DNA of 64,000 nucleotides. It comes from Bartonella tamiae Th239 (GTDB lineage Bacteria; Pseudomonadota; Alphaproteobacteria; Rhizobiales; Rhizobiaceae). The stretch spans positions 226,313 to 290,312 of the forward strand of contig NZ_JH725147.1 in NCBI RefSeq assembly GCF_000278275.1. The letters run 5' to 3'. Within the stretch, counting starts at the first letter, position 1. Each line of letters begins with the position of its first letter. Positions 1-8,208 of the stretch are shown in pieces. Made by a program: the position numbers and the translations under genes. The notes under the pieces are model-generated. The model did not search any database. It saw only the letters and a list, made by a program, of their open reading frames with translations, and was not told the DNA's origin.

Positions 1-628
1 GTGACATTGGCAAACACAAACTTGCAAGAGTTAAAGCAATACTGGCATGAAGACGATGTTCATTCTCTTCCATGGTGAGTATCGTGCTGCGAAGAAAACG
101 AAAATGAAAGCCGAGAGTGCGTAAAAACTTCTTTTCAAATGATGCACTGGCGCCATCCAAAACACTTGCAGCATGACACAGCATTGAAACAAGACGGCGT
201 GCCGCAATATCGGTTTGCCATGCACGACTTTTAATGCGTCTTCCAGATTGCGCATACCAATCATTCATCAAGATCCTGGCATGCGCATTGGCAAGCGGTG
301 TTTTTGCTGCATCCATATGGCGCAACCAGCTAAAATCGTGCAAGGCTGCTTCCCATTCCAGTGATGGAGGCTCAATTGCAAAAGGTGATAATGAGCCTGT
401 ATCTACAACCCGACCGCCTAGCGCAAAACGATTATGGTAAAATTCTCGCGCCATTGCAGGATCAGCCAAATGAAGATCGACAGGTTCAGCCAAAAGACGC
501 TGCGGTCTAAATCGAGAGAAACGCCAATGAAAAAGCGGCCCAACACGCAAATGACACAATATCTTATTCAGCGCATGATTTACTGTAGATTTGACAACTT
601 GCTGTTTGCTCAAAAGTGCGATAGCCAC
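1..628 (-). CDS. Heparinase II/III family protein, N-terminal part (cut by window edge)
   Basis: The minus-strand frame is open from a GTG at 628 to the window edge, giving 209 visible codons. An in-frame TGA lies just upstream, and a GGAG sits seven bases before the GTG, which fixes the start. The protein has the Rhizobiales heparinase-like N-terminus: a basic helix, then GPLFHWRF, ADPAMAREFYHNRFALGG, FSWLRHMDAA and NDWY. Such proteins are predicted polysaccharide lyases of unknown substrate; the C-terminal catalytic region lies outside the window. In Brucella and Rhizobium this gene usually follows rsmB and precedes purH. Here it follows htpX directly across a 414-base gap. Family assignment is fairly sure, the substrate is not. 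Confidence 0.8.
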   Translation of the reverse strand, partial: MAIALLSKQQVVKSTVNHALNKILCHLRVGPLFHWRFSRFRPQRLLAEPVDLHLADPAMAREFYHNRFALGGRVVDTGSLSPFAIEPPSLEWEAALHDFSWLRHMDAAKTPLANAHARILMNDWYAQSGRRIKSRAWQTDIAARRLVSMLCHAASVLDGASASFEKKFLRTLGFHFRFLRSTILTMEENEHRLHASIALTLASLCLPMS

Positions 629-1042
629 GAGCGATCTCCATCAATGAAACTTCGTGTCTATTTTCTTCGATTATTATGAATGATTGGTTAATAGGCCTCA
701 TCATTAGCAAATGATCAACACCAAAAGTGATGTTTCTCTTGTTCTTAAAAAACTCTTTTCTCAAAAAATATGCGATCTCTTATTTTATGAAATATTTTTT
801 TAAAAAAAAGTCATCTTATCTTTTTTGAAAAATCTACAAGGCTAAAAACTATTATAAGCTTATACGTTTAAAATCTCAACCGATCAACATAATGAGACAA
901 CTCAAAATTTTTCCGATTATAGATGTGATAAAATCAAAACATATAGTGTTTCAAATGCAACCTTTATGACACTTCATGTTTTGTTTTAAGCATGAAAAGG
1001 GCAATTATAATAAAATTGCCCAATGTCGAGGTTTTTATACGA
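629..1042. other. AT-rich intergenic stretch between htpX and the heparinase gene
   Basis: It holds the htpX terminator at 995-1021. Otherwise it is AT-rich with no supported gene. Relatives usually carry rsmB between these two genes, and 414 bases cannot hold it. An apparent 66-codon frame on the minus strand (TTG at 764) only overlaps the real heparinase start in another frame. Confidence 0.6.
995..1021 (-). terminator. Rho-independent terminator of htpX
   Basis: A perfect 8-bp stem GGGCAATT/AATTGCCC with a 7-base loop is followed on the minus strand by TTTT. It begins 22 bases after the htpX stop codon. Confidence 0.75.
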
Positions 1043-1999
1043 TTATCCCCACGGGCCCATTTTATTTTTATCCCGCATCCAACTTGGACGTTTTGTTGTT
1101 CTTTTCATTGTTTCTCTTCCACTGCCACTTGTCATAGTGACATTCATCGAATTAGCTTGTGCCCGCAATGCAGCTATCCGATTTTCTGTAGCAGGATGAG
1201 TAGAAAATAAACTATCAGCACCTCGACCATGAAGCGGATTAATAATGAACATATGCGCAGTTGCTGGGTTATGTTCGGCCTCTTCATGAGGAATCGCACT
1301 AGCCCCACGCGCAATCTTATTCAAAGCAGAAGCCAACCAAAGCGGATTGCCACAAATTTCGGCACCACGTTTATCAGCCGCATATTCGCGGGTGCGGCTT
1401 ATCGCCATTTGAACCAGCATGGCGGCAAAGGGAGCAACAAACATCGCAATGACAACACCAATCATACCAAGGGGATTGGAATTTCCGTTTGAATCCCGAT
1501 TTCCATGACCAAAAAAAAGCGCAAAATTACCAAGCATCGAAATTGCACCCGCAATTGTCGCTGTGATGGTCATGGTTAAAGTATCGCGATTTTGCACATG
1601 TGCAAGCTCATGCGCCATAACGCCAGCAATTTCTTCTGGTGTTAAACTTTTTAATAAGCCAGTGGTGGCGGCAACCGCAGCATTGGCAGGATTGCGCCCT
1701 GTTGCAAAAGCATTAGGTTGAGCATTATCCATAATAAAAATCTTGGGCTGAGGAAGCCCTGCGTTTCGCGCCAAGTCACTGACAATGTTATAATATTCTG
1801 GTGCAGATTGGGCATCAACTTGTCGCGCCCCATACATACGCAACACCATTTTATCAGAATTCCAATAGGAAAAGAGATTCATGGCTGCGGCAATTATAAA
1901 AGCAATTATAAGACCGTTTGTCCCACCAATGAGAAAACCTACTCCCATAAACAAAGCCGTCATAAATGCCAAAAGCATGGCTGTTCTCAGATTATTCAT
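1043..1999 (-). CDS. htpX: Zinc metalloprotease HtpX (heat-shock membrane protease)
   Basis: M48-family integral membrane protease that degrades misfolded membrane proteins on the cytoplasmic side. The frame could start at 2074 or 2023, but ATG 1999 ([10 protein letters not shown]) matches family N-termini and has GGAG nine bases upstream, giving 318 aa. Two membrane segments lie at about 5-45. The zinc site HELAH is at 130-134, followed by two more hydrophobic segments (about 143-163 and 177-198) and the [10 protein letters not shown] motif carrying the third ligand Glu. The C-terminus is basic. It is transcribed divergently from the DUF1674 gene and ends in its own terminator. rsmB, the usual next gene in relatives, is missing here. 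Confidence 0.95.
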   Translation of the reverse strand: MNNLRTAMLLAFMTALFMGVGFLIGGTNGLIIAFIIAAAMNLFSYWNSDKMVLRMYGARQVDAQSAPEYYNIVSDLARNAGLPQPKIFIMDNAQPNAFATGRNPANAAVAATTGLLKSLTPEEIAGVMAHELAHVQNRDTLTMTITATIAGAISMLGNFALFFGHGNRDSNGNSNPLGMIGVVIAMFVAPFAAMLVQMAISRTREYAADKRGAEICGNPLWLASALNKIARGASAIPHEEAEHNPATAHMFIINPLHGRGADSLFSTHPATENRIAALRAQANSMNVTMTSGSGRETMKRTTKRPSWMRDKNKMGPWG

Positions 2000-2105
2000 T
2001 GTCAAAAACTCCAATTTACTCATAAATATAATATAAGCTTTATGAGGTTTATTTGTGTATAGGATGGTGTACACTCACTGTTTATTCAATGGAAAATAGC
2101 GTAAA

Positions 2106-2345
2106 ATGGTTGATAAAAATATTCTTACAGACAAAAAAACCGCTGATAAAGCGCAAACATTAGATCATGCCGCAAAAAAGCTCACCGATCTACCACCACC
2201 TGCTCAACGCGCTTTGGCTGAAGCTGAAGAACGGCGCAAGCATAATGAACACAAAAATATGGCTAAAGAAATTGGAGGACGCGGCGGTACAGATCCCGCC
2301 CGTTATGGCGATTGGGAAATAAAAGGACGTGCCATTGATTTTTAA
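2106..2345 (+). CDS. DUF1674 protein (SDHAF4-like succinate dehydrogenase assembly factor)
   Basis: Small 79-aa soluble protein with a charged, helical N-terminal half and the conserved C-terminal DUF1674 signature GGRGGTDPARYGDWEIKGRAIDF at its very end. In eukaryotes the family member SDHAF4 promotes assembly of flavinylated succinate dehydrogenase; that role for the bacterial protein is inferred from homology. It is divergent from htpX, with about 106 bases between them for both promoters. The gene next to it is convergent rpsP, so it is monocistronic here. Confidence 0.85.
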   Translation: MVDKNILTDKKTADKAQTLDHAAKKLTDLPPPAQRALAEAEERRKHNEHKNMAKEIGGRGGTDPARYGDWEIKGRAIDF

Positions 2346-2648
2346 TCGCATCTTTATACGCATGTTAAACATATGCGCGCTAAATAATAAGACAATTTTT
2401 CTCTTAAAGCGCCCTTCACTTCATTATCGTAAGAAATTTTAAGAGCTATTTACAATGCGCTTTTAAAGTCTGAAGATCATCCATTTTTTAAAAGTTACGC
2501 CATAGTATCGATTCTTTAAGACATAAAATTATCACAAAAGTCTTATTTACATTTTGGTTTATGACTTTGTCATCACGATGTTTGACCTAAACGTTATCAG
2601 TAAAGAAAACAATTTTCATAAAAGTTCACTGAAATATACGCCGCCTTA
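2346..2648. other. AT-rich intergenic stretch between DUF1674 gene and rpsP terminator
   Basis: About 300 bases between convergent genes. I see no frame with a ribosome site or family motif and no strong hairpin besides the rpsP terminator at its right edge. Confidence 0.5.
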
Positions 2649-2676
2649 TAAAAAACGGGCACATGAGTGCCCGTTT
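2649..2676 (-). terminator. Rho-independent terminator of the ffh-aroQ-rpsP unit
   Basis: Minus strand: a 10-bp stem AAACGGGCAC/GTGCCCGTTT with a 4-base loop, running into a T tract. It starts 19 bases past the rpsP stop. It implies that rpsP ends its transcript here, unlike the rpsP-rimM-trmD arrangement common in relatives. Confidence 0.85.
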
Positions 2677-2694
2677 GATAAAAATAATTTTACA

Positions 2695-3120
2695 TTAAGC
2701 TTGATTGTCTTCAGCTGCAGGTGCTTCTTCAGCAGACGCTGCAGCAGCAGCTTCTTCTGCCGCAGCAGCAGCGGCTGCTTGAGCATCTTCTTCTGCTTGT
2801 TTTGCCGCAGCAAGACGTTCTTGAGCTTTTTTACCGGGTTCTGCTTTTGTAGGATTGTTGCGTTGTGAACGTTTTGCAAGACCTGCTTCATCAAGGAAGC
2901 GTAAAACACGATCTGTTGGCTGCGCACCATGACTAAGCCAATATTGAATACGCTCACCGTCAAGCTTCACACGGTCTCCATCTTTAGGCAACATCGGGTT
3001 CCATGCACCAACACGCTCAATAAAGCGACCATCACGAGGACTGCGAACATCCGCAATAACGATATGATAGTATGGGCGCTTTTTAGAACCCGCACGAGCC
3101 AGACGAATTTTCAACGACAT
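2695..3120 (-). CDS. rpsP: 30S ribosomal protein S16
   Basis: The first 80 residues or so are canonical bS16: [20 protein letters not shown], then [16 protein letters not shown] and a [12 protein letters not shown] stretch. Residues about 95-141 form a low-complexity tail of Ala, Glu and Gln that makes the protein 141 aa, against about 80-90 in E. coli; alanine-rich tails are common in alphaproteobacterial S16. The start has AGGAG eight bases upstream. It is the third gene of ffh-aroQ-rpsP, 65 bases after aroQ. The expected next genes rimM and trmD are absent; a strong terminator follows. Confidence 0.97.
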   Translation of the reverse strand: MSLKIRLARAGSKKRPYYHIVIADVRSPRDGRFIERVGAWNPMLPKDGDRVKLDGERIQYWLSHGAQPTDRVLRFLDEAGLAKRSQRNNPTKAEPGKKAQERLAAAKQAEEDAQAAAAAAAEEAAAAASAEEAPAAEDNQA

Positions 3121-3185
3121 ATTTTATCTCCTAGTTGTCGGTTTAATTTTTTTTAATACTCTTAATTAAGGCAGTTATCTTTTCA

Positions 3186-3518
3186 TCATGAATCAACAGT
3201 TTCCACTTGATCATTTGAGGCATTTGCCGCAATTTTTTCATGATTACGAATAACTTCTTTCACAATGAAATTAAGATATTTTTCTGCAAAATCTGGGTCC
3301 AGATGACTTTCTTGCGCAAGCTGACGCAACCGCGTTATTTGTTGTTTTTCACGCTCACGATCTGCAGGGGGCAAATCAAACTTTGCTTTTATAATGCCCA
3401 CTGCATTTGTACAACGAAAACGCTCAGCAAGAATATGAATTAGAGCGGCATCGAAATTATCAATCGATTGACGCAGATGCAAAAGCTCTTCAGGGATTTT
3501 TGTCTCACTCATTTTCAT
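3186..3518 (-). CDS. AroQ-class chorismate mutase
   Basis: Predicted to convert chorismate to prephenate, feeding Phe/Tyr synthesis. The 110-aa all-helical protein has the AroQ pattern: LRQSIDNFDAALIHILAERFR (helix 1), VGIIKAKFDLPPADREREKQ with the substrate-binding Lys and Arg, and a C-terminal helix ending FIVKEVIRNHEKI. Its ATG overlaps the ffh stop by four bases (ATGA), so translation is probably coupled. A second in-frame ATG lies two codons later. An ffh-linked chorismate mutase is typical of Rhizobiales. The product prephenate would be used by TyrA, encoded at 55.8 kb. Confidence 0.88.
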   Translation of the reverse strand: MKMSETKIPEELLHLRQSIDNFDAALIHILAERFRCTNAVGIIKAKFDLPPADREREKQQITRLRQLAQESHLDPDFAEKYLNFIVKEVIRNHEKIAANASNDQVETVDS

Positions 3519-5056
3519 GATCTTTTCTTGGGCAAACCAGGCAAACTGGGGGATTTTTGGGTTGTCGGTAAACCAGGCAAACCACGACCAAGCCCCGGCA
3601 ATTGTGTATTTAGGCCTGCGTTTTCTGCCTGTTTTTGTATAGCTTCTAATTGTTTGGGATCCATTGAGGAAAGATCAGGCATTCCCCCCCCCATGCCACC
3701 AAAGCCCATTTTCGCGCCAAGGCCGCCCATCATTTTTTTCATCATGCCACCTTTGCCTTTACCGCCCATGGCCTTCATCATATCAGCCATTTGGCGGTGC
3801 ATTTTCAGCAATTTATTGATATCTGCGGCATTGGTTCCTGAACCTTTCGCAATACGCTGTTTGCGACTATGTTTTAAAATATCGGGATTGCGACGTTCAC
3901 TTTTTGTCATTGAAGAAATAATGGCCAATTGCCGATCAAACAAACGATCATCAAGACCTGCCGCAGCAATTTGATCTTTAACCTTCCCCATGCCCGGCAT
4001 CATACCCATAATGCCGCCCATTCCGCCAAGTTTTTTCATTTGTTTTAATTGTTCTGACAAGTCATCAAGATCAAATTTTCCCGCCTGCATTTTTTTAGAT
4101 AAAGCGGCGGCTTTTTCTTGATCGATTGTTTCTGCAGCTTTTTCAACAAGAGAAACAATGTCTCCCATACCCAAAATACGATCAGCAATCCGTTTTGGAT
4201 GAAACTCTGCAAGCGCATCCATTTTTTCGCCCGTGGCAATCGCTTTAATGGGTTTGCCGGTAATCGCACGCATTGAAAGTGCCGCACCACCGCGTCCATC
4301 ACCATCCATACGGGTTAAAATAATACCTGTAATACCAACTCGTTCATCAAAAGACCGCGCCAGATTAACAGCATCTTGACCCGTTAAACTATCAGCAATA
4401 AGCAGAATTTCATGGGGTATAGATTTGGCTTTAATGTCTGCCATTTCAAGCATTAATGGTTCATCAATGTGCGTCCGACCCGCCGTATCAAGAATCACCA
4501 CATCATGACCACCCAATTTTGCAGCTTGTACTGCACGTGCGGCAATATCAACTGGTGTTTGCCCTGCCACAATGGGCAATGTTGCAATATTTGTTTGTTC
4601 ACCAAGTTGACGCAATTGTTCTTGAGCGGCAGGACGACGTGTATCCAATGACGCCATCAAAACTTTTTTATTCTGTTTATCGCTCAAACGTTTGGCAATT
4701 TTTGCCGATGTTGTTGTTTTACCTGAACCTTGCAAACCAACCATCATAATGACAACTGGTGCCGGGGCATTCAAATCAATCGAAATGCCTTCATTCCCCA
4801 ACATTTCAACCAATTCATCATGAACAATCTTTACCACCATTTGGCCTGGTTTGATAGATTTCAAAACATCAGCACCAACGGCTTTTTCACGCACACGATC
4901 AGTAAAAGAGCGCACAACATCAAGCGCCACATCTGCTTCAATTAATGCACGGCGCACCTCGCGCAGTGCGGCTGCAACATCCTGTTCCGACAAAGCACCA
5001 CGCCCTGTCAGAGTATTCAGAATGGAACCAAGACGTTCCTGCAGTGATTCAAACAT
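3515..5056 (-). CDS. ffh: Signal recognition particle protein Ffh (SRP54)
   Basis: GTPase that binds signal sequences and 4.5S RNA and delivers ribosomes to FtsY for membrane insertion. The N domain covers about 1-90. The G domain has GLQGSGKT at 107-114, DTRRPAA at 138-144, DTAGRTH at 190-196 and TRMDGDGRGG at 248-257. The methionine-rich M domain follows from about 300. The tail is unusual: after a Met/Gly-rich stretch it ends in repeated LPGL units (LPGLGRGLPGLP, then SLPGLPKKRS), making 513 aa. A run of nine G encodes part of the Gly-rich stretch (3684-3692). It is the first gene of ffh-aroQ-rpsP and has a structured leader upstream. Confidence 0.97.
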   Translation of the reverse strand: MFESLQERLGSILNTLTGRGALSEQDVAAALREVRRALIEADVALDVVRSFTDRVREKAVGADVLKSIKPGQMVVKIVHDELVEMLGNEGISIDLNAPAPVVIMMVGLQGSGKTTTSAKIAKRLSDKQNKKVLMASLDTRRPAAQEQLRQLGEQTNIATLPIVAGQTPVDIAARAVQAAKLGGHDVVILDTAGRTHIDEPLMLEMADIKAKSIPHEILLIADSLTGQDAVNLARSFDERVGITGIILTRMDGDGRGGAALSMRAITGKPIKAIATGEKMDALAEFHPKRIADRILGMGDIVSLVEKAAETIDQEKAAALSKKMQAGKFDLDDLSEQLKQMKKLGGMGGIMGMMPGMGKVKDQIAAAGLDDRLFDRQLAIISSMTKSERRNPDILKHSRKQRIAKGSGTNAADINKLLKMHRQMADMMKAMGGKGKGGMMKKMMGGLGAKMGFGGMGGGMPDLSSMDPKQLEAIQKQAENAGLNTQLPGLGRGLPGLPTTQKSPSLPGLPKKRS

Positions 5057-5095
5057 GTCTTACCTCATCAAACCGGCATAAATTTATTTACAAAG

Positions 5096-5180
5096 CAAAC
5101 AACACCCGAGGGCGCATCGCGCTGTCGGGTGGTGACCTCTGGGATCATCTTCACCTTAATGGGTCCCAGTCAGTGGCTTT
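5096..5180 (-). ncRNA. Candidate structured RNA / ffh leader element (unidentified)
   Basis: This is a GC-rich island in otherwise AT-rich DNA, 40 bases upstream of ffh. One hairpin pairs CACCCGA (5103-5109) with TCGGGTG (5125-5131), with an inner GCGC/GCGC stem. A second module can form an H-type pseudoknot: GGTGA (5131-5135) with TCACC (5151-5155), and CTGGGA (5139-5144) with TCCCAG (5164-5169). It could be a leader of ffh (minus) or a small RNA on either strand. It lacks the conserved 4.5S RNA apical sequence and does not match a riboswitch I know. Strand is a guess. Confidence 0.35.
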
Positions 5181-5379
5181 CAATCATAAACTTACCGTAG
5201 ATTTATAAAGTGTTCAAACAGCAAAAATAATCATTTGTCAAGTTTATTGCTTTATCTTGCGTTTATAAAGCATCTTGAAGCTTGACTTCTTTTGCAAGCT
5301 CATATGAGGCGTATAGCAAATTATGTGAAGCGTTTTAGGGAAAGACACGTGAACACGGCAATAAAAAGGGATACTATCA

Positions 5380-6198
5380 ATGTTTTATAAGGCCATGATA
5401 AAGACGGCAATAGCTTTACTCACACTAACAACCATGTCAGGTTTTGCACTTGCCGCACCAAAATGCGGAAATAGCGCATCAGGGTTTGCCACTTGGCTCA
5501 GCCAAACCAAGCAGGAAGCCGCCGCAAATGGTATAGGCAAACGCGCTATTAACGCCTTAAATAATGTGCGCTATGCGCAAGCGACCATCAATGCTGATCG
5601 CAATCAACGAAGCTTTAAGCTAAATTTACAAGAATTTATGCAAAAACGTGGCTCAACAGCAATCGTTAATCGTGGCAAAACAATGAAAAAGCAAAATGCT
5701 GCCCTTTTTGCTCGTCTTGAGCGCCAATATGGCGTGCCGGCAGGTCCTCTTATTGCCATTTGGGGCATGGAAACAAATTTTGGATCTTATATGGGTAAGC
5801 AACACACATTATCAGCCGTTGCGACACTTGCCTATGATTGCCGCCGATCTGCTTTTTTCACAGAACAACTCTACGCCGCACTCAAACTTATTGATAATGA
5901 TGATTTCGATCCCAATTCAATTGGGGCAATGCACGGGGAAATTGGTCAAACACAATTTTTACCTAAAAATGTCCTTCTTTACGGTGTGGACGGTGATGGT
6001 AATGGACATATTGACATGATCCGTTCGCGCGCTGATGCCTTGGCTTCAACTGCTAATTTCTTACGTGGACATGGTTGGAAAAAAGGCCAAGGCTATCAAA
6101 TGGGTGAACCAAATTTTGCAGCAATTGCAGGTTGGAATGCTGCAAGTGTTTATCAACAAGCCATTGCCATCATGGGCAAACAAATTGACGCAGACTAA
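5380..6198 (+). CDS. MltB-type lytic murein transglycosylase (GH103)
   Basis: Predicted periplasmic enzyme that cleaves peptidoglycan strands, leaving 1,6-anhydro-muramyl ends. A Sec signal peptide covers about 1-26 (hydrophobic AIALLTLTTMSGFALAA). The catalytic Glu is in WGMETNFG (E131). The family motifs GEIGQTQFLP, DGDGNGHID and ADALASTANFLRGHGW follow, and AGWNAA closes the domain. At 272 aa it is shorter than many alphaproteobacterial homologues, and it lacks the C-terminal peptidoglycan-binding domain some of them carry. Single gene; a two-way terminator follows. Confidence 0.9.
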   Translation: MFYKAMIKTAIALLTLTTMSGFALAAPKCGNSASGFATWLSQTKQEAAANGIGKRAINALNNVRYAQATINADRNQRSFKLNLQEFMQKRGSTAIVNRGKTMKKQNAALFARLERQYGVPAGPLIAIWGMETNFGSYMGKQHTLSAVATLAYDCRRSAFFTEQLYAALKLIDNDDFDPNSIGAMHGEIGQTQFLPKNVLLYGVDGDGNGHIDMIRSRADALASTANFLRGHGWKKGQGYQMGEPNFAAIAGWNAASVYQQAIAIMGKQIDAD

Positions 6199-6269
6199 AG
6201 CACATAAAATTTTGCGACTGTTTTGATTAAAAATCACTACAATCAAAAGTTTTTATACAAATCAAATTA

Positions 6270-6296
6270 AAAAGGATGCACAAAGAGCATCCTTTT
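6270..6296. terminator. Bidirectional terminator between mltB-like and carbonic anhydrase genes
   Basis: A perfect 10-bp stem AAAAGGATGC/GCATCCTTTT with a 7-base loop gives a T run on either strand, between two convergent genes. Confidence 0.85.
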
Positions 6297-6351
6297 AAAA
6301 GAATCCAAAAAAGGGATAGTGGCCAAAGCATTTTGCATTTCTTTATAATTA

Positions 6352-7023
6352 TTAAAGCACTTTTTCGGCCCGTAAAAAATCACCTGTTGTTCGATCCATA
6401 AGCCATAATTCACCAGTTGAAATATCAAACCATGCCCCATATAGCTCAATGTGACCAGAATTTTCACGCTCTTTAATCCATGGAAATGTTCGCAAATTTT
6501 CAATGGAATAACGAATGGAAATCCGCTCCAATGCTGTGTGACGCTCAGTTGATGTCATCATTGTATTGGCTGACACCTTTTTTGCAGCAGGTGCTAATAA
6601 GCCCATCCACTGTCCAATAAAATCATCTGAAGATAATGGTTGTGCTTTATGATTAAGGGCGCTTTTTATACCTCCACATCGACCATGACCAAGAACAACA
6701 ATATGTTTTACTTTTAAGGATTGTACAGCAAATTCTAATGCCGCTGATGTGCCATGATATTCACCATCGGGATGAAAGGGAGGTACTTGATTGGCAACAT
6801 TGCGCATCACAAACATTTCACCCGGTGTTGCATTAAAAATAGTTTCAGGTGCCGCACGCGAATCACAACAGGCAATGACCATCGTTTCTGGTTTTTGTCC
6901 TTCATCTGCCAATTGCTGATAGCGAATACGTTCTTCTGAAAACTGATTGGTCATAAAAACCGCATAACCATTTAAAAGTTTTTCAGGTAAATTGGACTGA
7001 GCTATTTTTTCATTTTTTTGCAT
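6352..7023 (-). CDS. Beta-class carbonic anhydrase
   Basis: Zinc enzyme interconverting CO2 and bicarbonate in the cytoplasm. With the start at ATG 7023 (223 aa), the ligands are Cys53 in CDSR, His113 and Cys116 in LGHGRCGGI; the Asp-Arg dyad of CDSR is intact. ATG 7047 would add eight residues (MNIKETIT), but neither start has a strong ribosome site. NLPEKLLNGYAVFM looks like the usual N-terminal helix. It overlaps the 3' end of the broken pdxY by 14 bases, so the two were probably translated from one transcript. Confidence 0.92.
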   Translation of the reverse strand: MQKNEKIAQSNLPEKLLNGYAVFMTNQFSEERIRYQQLADEGQKPETMVIACCDSRAAPETIFNATPGEMFVMRNVANQVPPFHPDGEYHGTSAALEFAVQSLKVKHIVVLGHGRCGGIKSALNHKAQPLSSDDFIGQWMGLLAPAAKKVSANTMMTSTERHTALERISIRYSIENLRTFPWIKERENSGHIELYGAWFDISTGELWLMDRTTGDFLRAEKVL

Positions 7024-7881
7024 AGTAATCGTTTCTTTTATATTCATGAAGCGTAATATCAGAAAAAACTGTCTTTTGAAAATGAAGGCTGTTTTCCAAT
7101 TTTAATTCATAAGAATCAGTTTGCCTTGTTTGATATAAAAGCTCATAAACTTTCGTGCTTGTTAAGCGCAAGGCTTGTTGTGGTTTTTCATCGGCCATAA
7201 GATAACCAAGAAACAGAGCGGCAGTCATATCTCCCAATCCGTTAACAGGATTTTTTATCAAAGGATGTTGTGCTAAAATAACATCATCATTAAAAATTAA
7301 AAGATTGCCAATTTCATTGTGCTCTTTTGGCCAAGCCGATGTTATCAATGCATTTTTCCACCCCAATTGTTCAACCGTTTTTGTATTGCTTGATTATCTT
7401 TTAATTTTTTTCCACCAATCCACTCAAGCTCTGAACGATTGGGTTTAACCATAGTGCTCAAAGGCAAAAGATGATCAACAATGTTTTTTGCGATGTCTTC
7501 ATGGACATAAAGCCCTCTTTCATCAGCCATAACGGGATCACATAAATAAAACAGGTCTGATTGCTCTGATAAAAGTGTTTTAATCATATTTGCAGCAATA
7601 ACAACTTGATCCTTATGGGCAAAATAACCACTCAGCACGGCTTTTATTTCATGTCTCCATGGTGAGCGCAAAATATCTTCTGCCCATGCCTGAAAATCAT
7701 ATGAGGAAACAATAAGACGATGTGATGCGCCGTGATAGGGTTGCCACGGCATTGAAACCGTCAACATTTCCCAACAAGGATAACCCATTTCTTCCAAAAA
7801 ATGCGCACTGTTGCGTGCGCCAACCGCCCCTCGGATCACATGGCTAGAAATAATCAATACGGATTTATTGTGATTTTTCAT
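7010..7881 (-). pseudogene. pdxY: Pyridoxal kinase PdxY-like, split by a one-base frameshift
   Basis: Two overlapping frames together cover a PfkB/ribokinase-type pyridoxal kinase of about 290 aa, which would make PLP from pyridoxal. The first frame (7881 to a TGA at 7345) has the N-terminal SSHVIRGAVGARNSAHFLEEMGYP and the middle CDPVMADERGLYV and VKPNRSELEWI motifs. The second (to 7010) has the C-terminal NPVNGLGDMTAALFLGYL motif with the catalytic Asp. They join at 7345-7366. One extra A in the AAAAA run there would restore NNWGGKNALITSAWP. Either a sequencing error, a recent mutation, or a -1 slip at A-AAA. Confidence 0.8.
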
Positions 7882-8208
7882 AAATCATATCCTTTTACCG
7901 ACAATACAAAACCATCTCTATTCAATGCACTATGATGAAGTATGATCGCCAAATGTGAATTTTTCCAATAAATTTTTACTGAGTTTAAAAAATCCATAAA
8001 GCTGGCACTAAAGAAGGCAATTAATGGCTTTTTCTTGAAAGAATAGGAAGCAAACTTTAAGCAGGTTTTTATTGAAAAATATCAATGCATAAATTCAGTT
8101 AAACCGTTCCAAAAAATGTGATAAGAGTTTATAAAATAATTGGGGCTTTTTTTCTTCAATCGCACTAATATTAAAAAATACATGGACCACAATATAGGGA
8201 GAGCAGTG
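7882..8208. other. Divergent promoter region between pdxY and gdh
   Basis: AT-rich, with no supported gene. A TTG-initiated N-terminal extension of gdh from 8140 has no ribosome site and is not credited. Promoters for both directions are expected here, but no clear -35/-10 pair stood out. Confidence 0.5.

Noticed and set aside
2740-2790. Trinucleotide repeat in the rpsP tail
   Set aside because: Imperfect Ala codon run in a known low-complexity extension; no perfect tandem array.
2554-2868. Cys/Ser-rich plus-strand frame of 104 codons
   Set aside because: Shadow of the Ala-rich tail of rpsP on the other strand.
3468-3974. 168-codon plus-strand frame
   Set aside because: Antisense to ffh and aroQ; Pro/Phe-rich product caused by the Gly/Met-rich tail of Ffh read backwards, no ribosome site.
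5096-5195. 4.5S (SRP) RNA next to ffh
   Set aside because: The conserved GGAA-containing apical loop sequence is absent on both strands.
8140-8208. TTG start of gdh at 8140
   Set aside because: No ribosome site; GTG 8209 has GGGAG at good spacing and fits family length.
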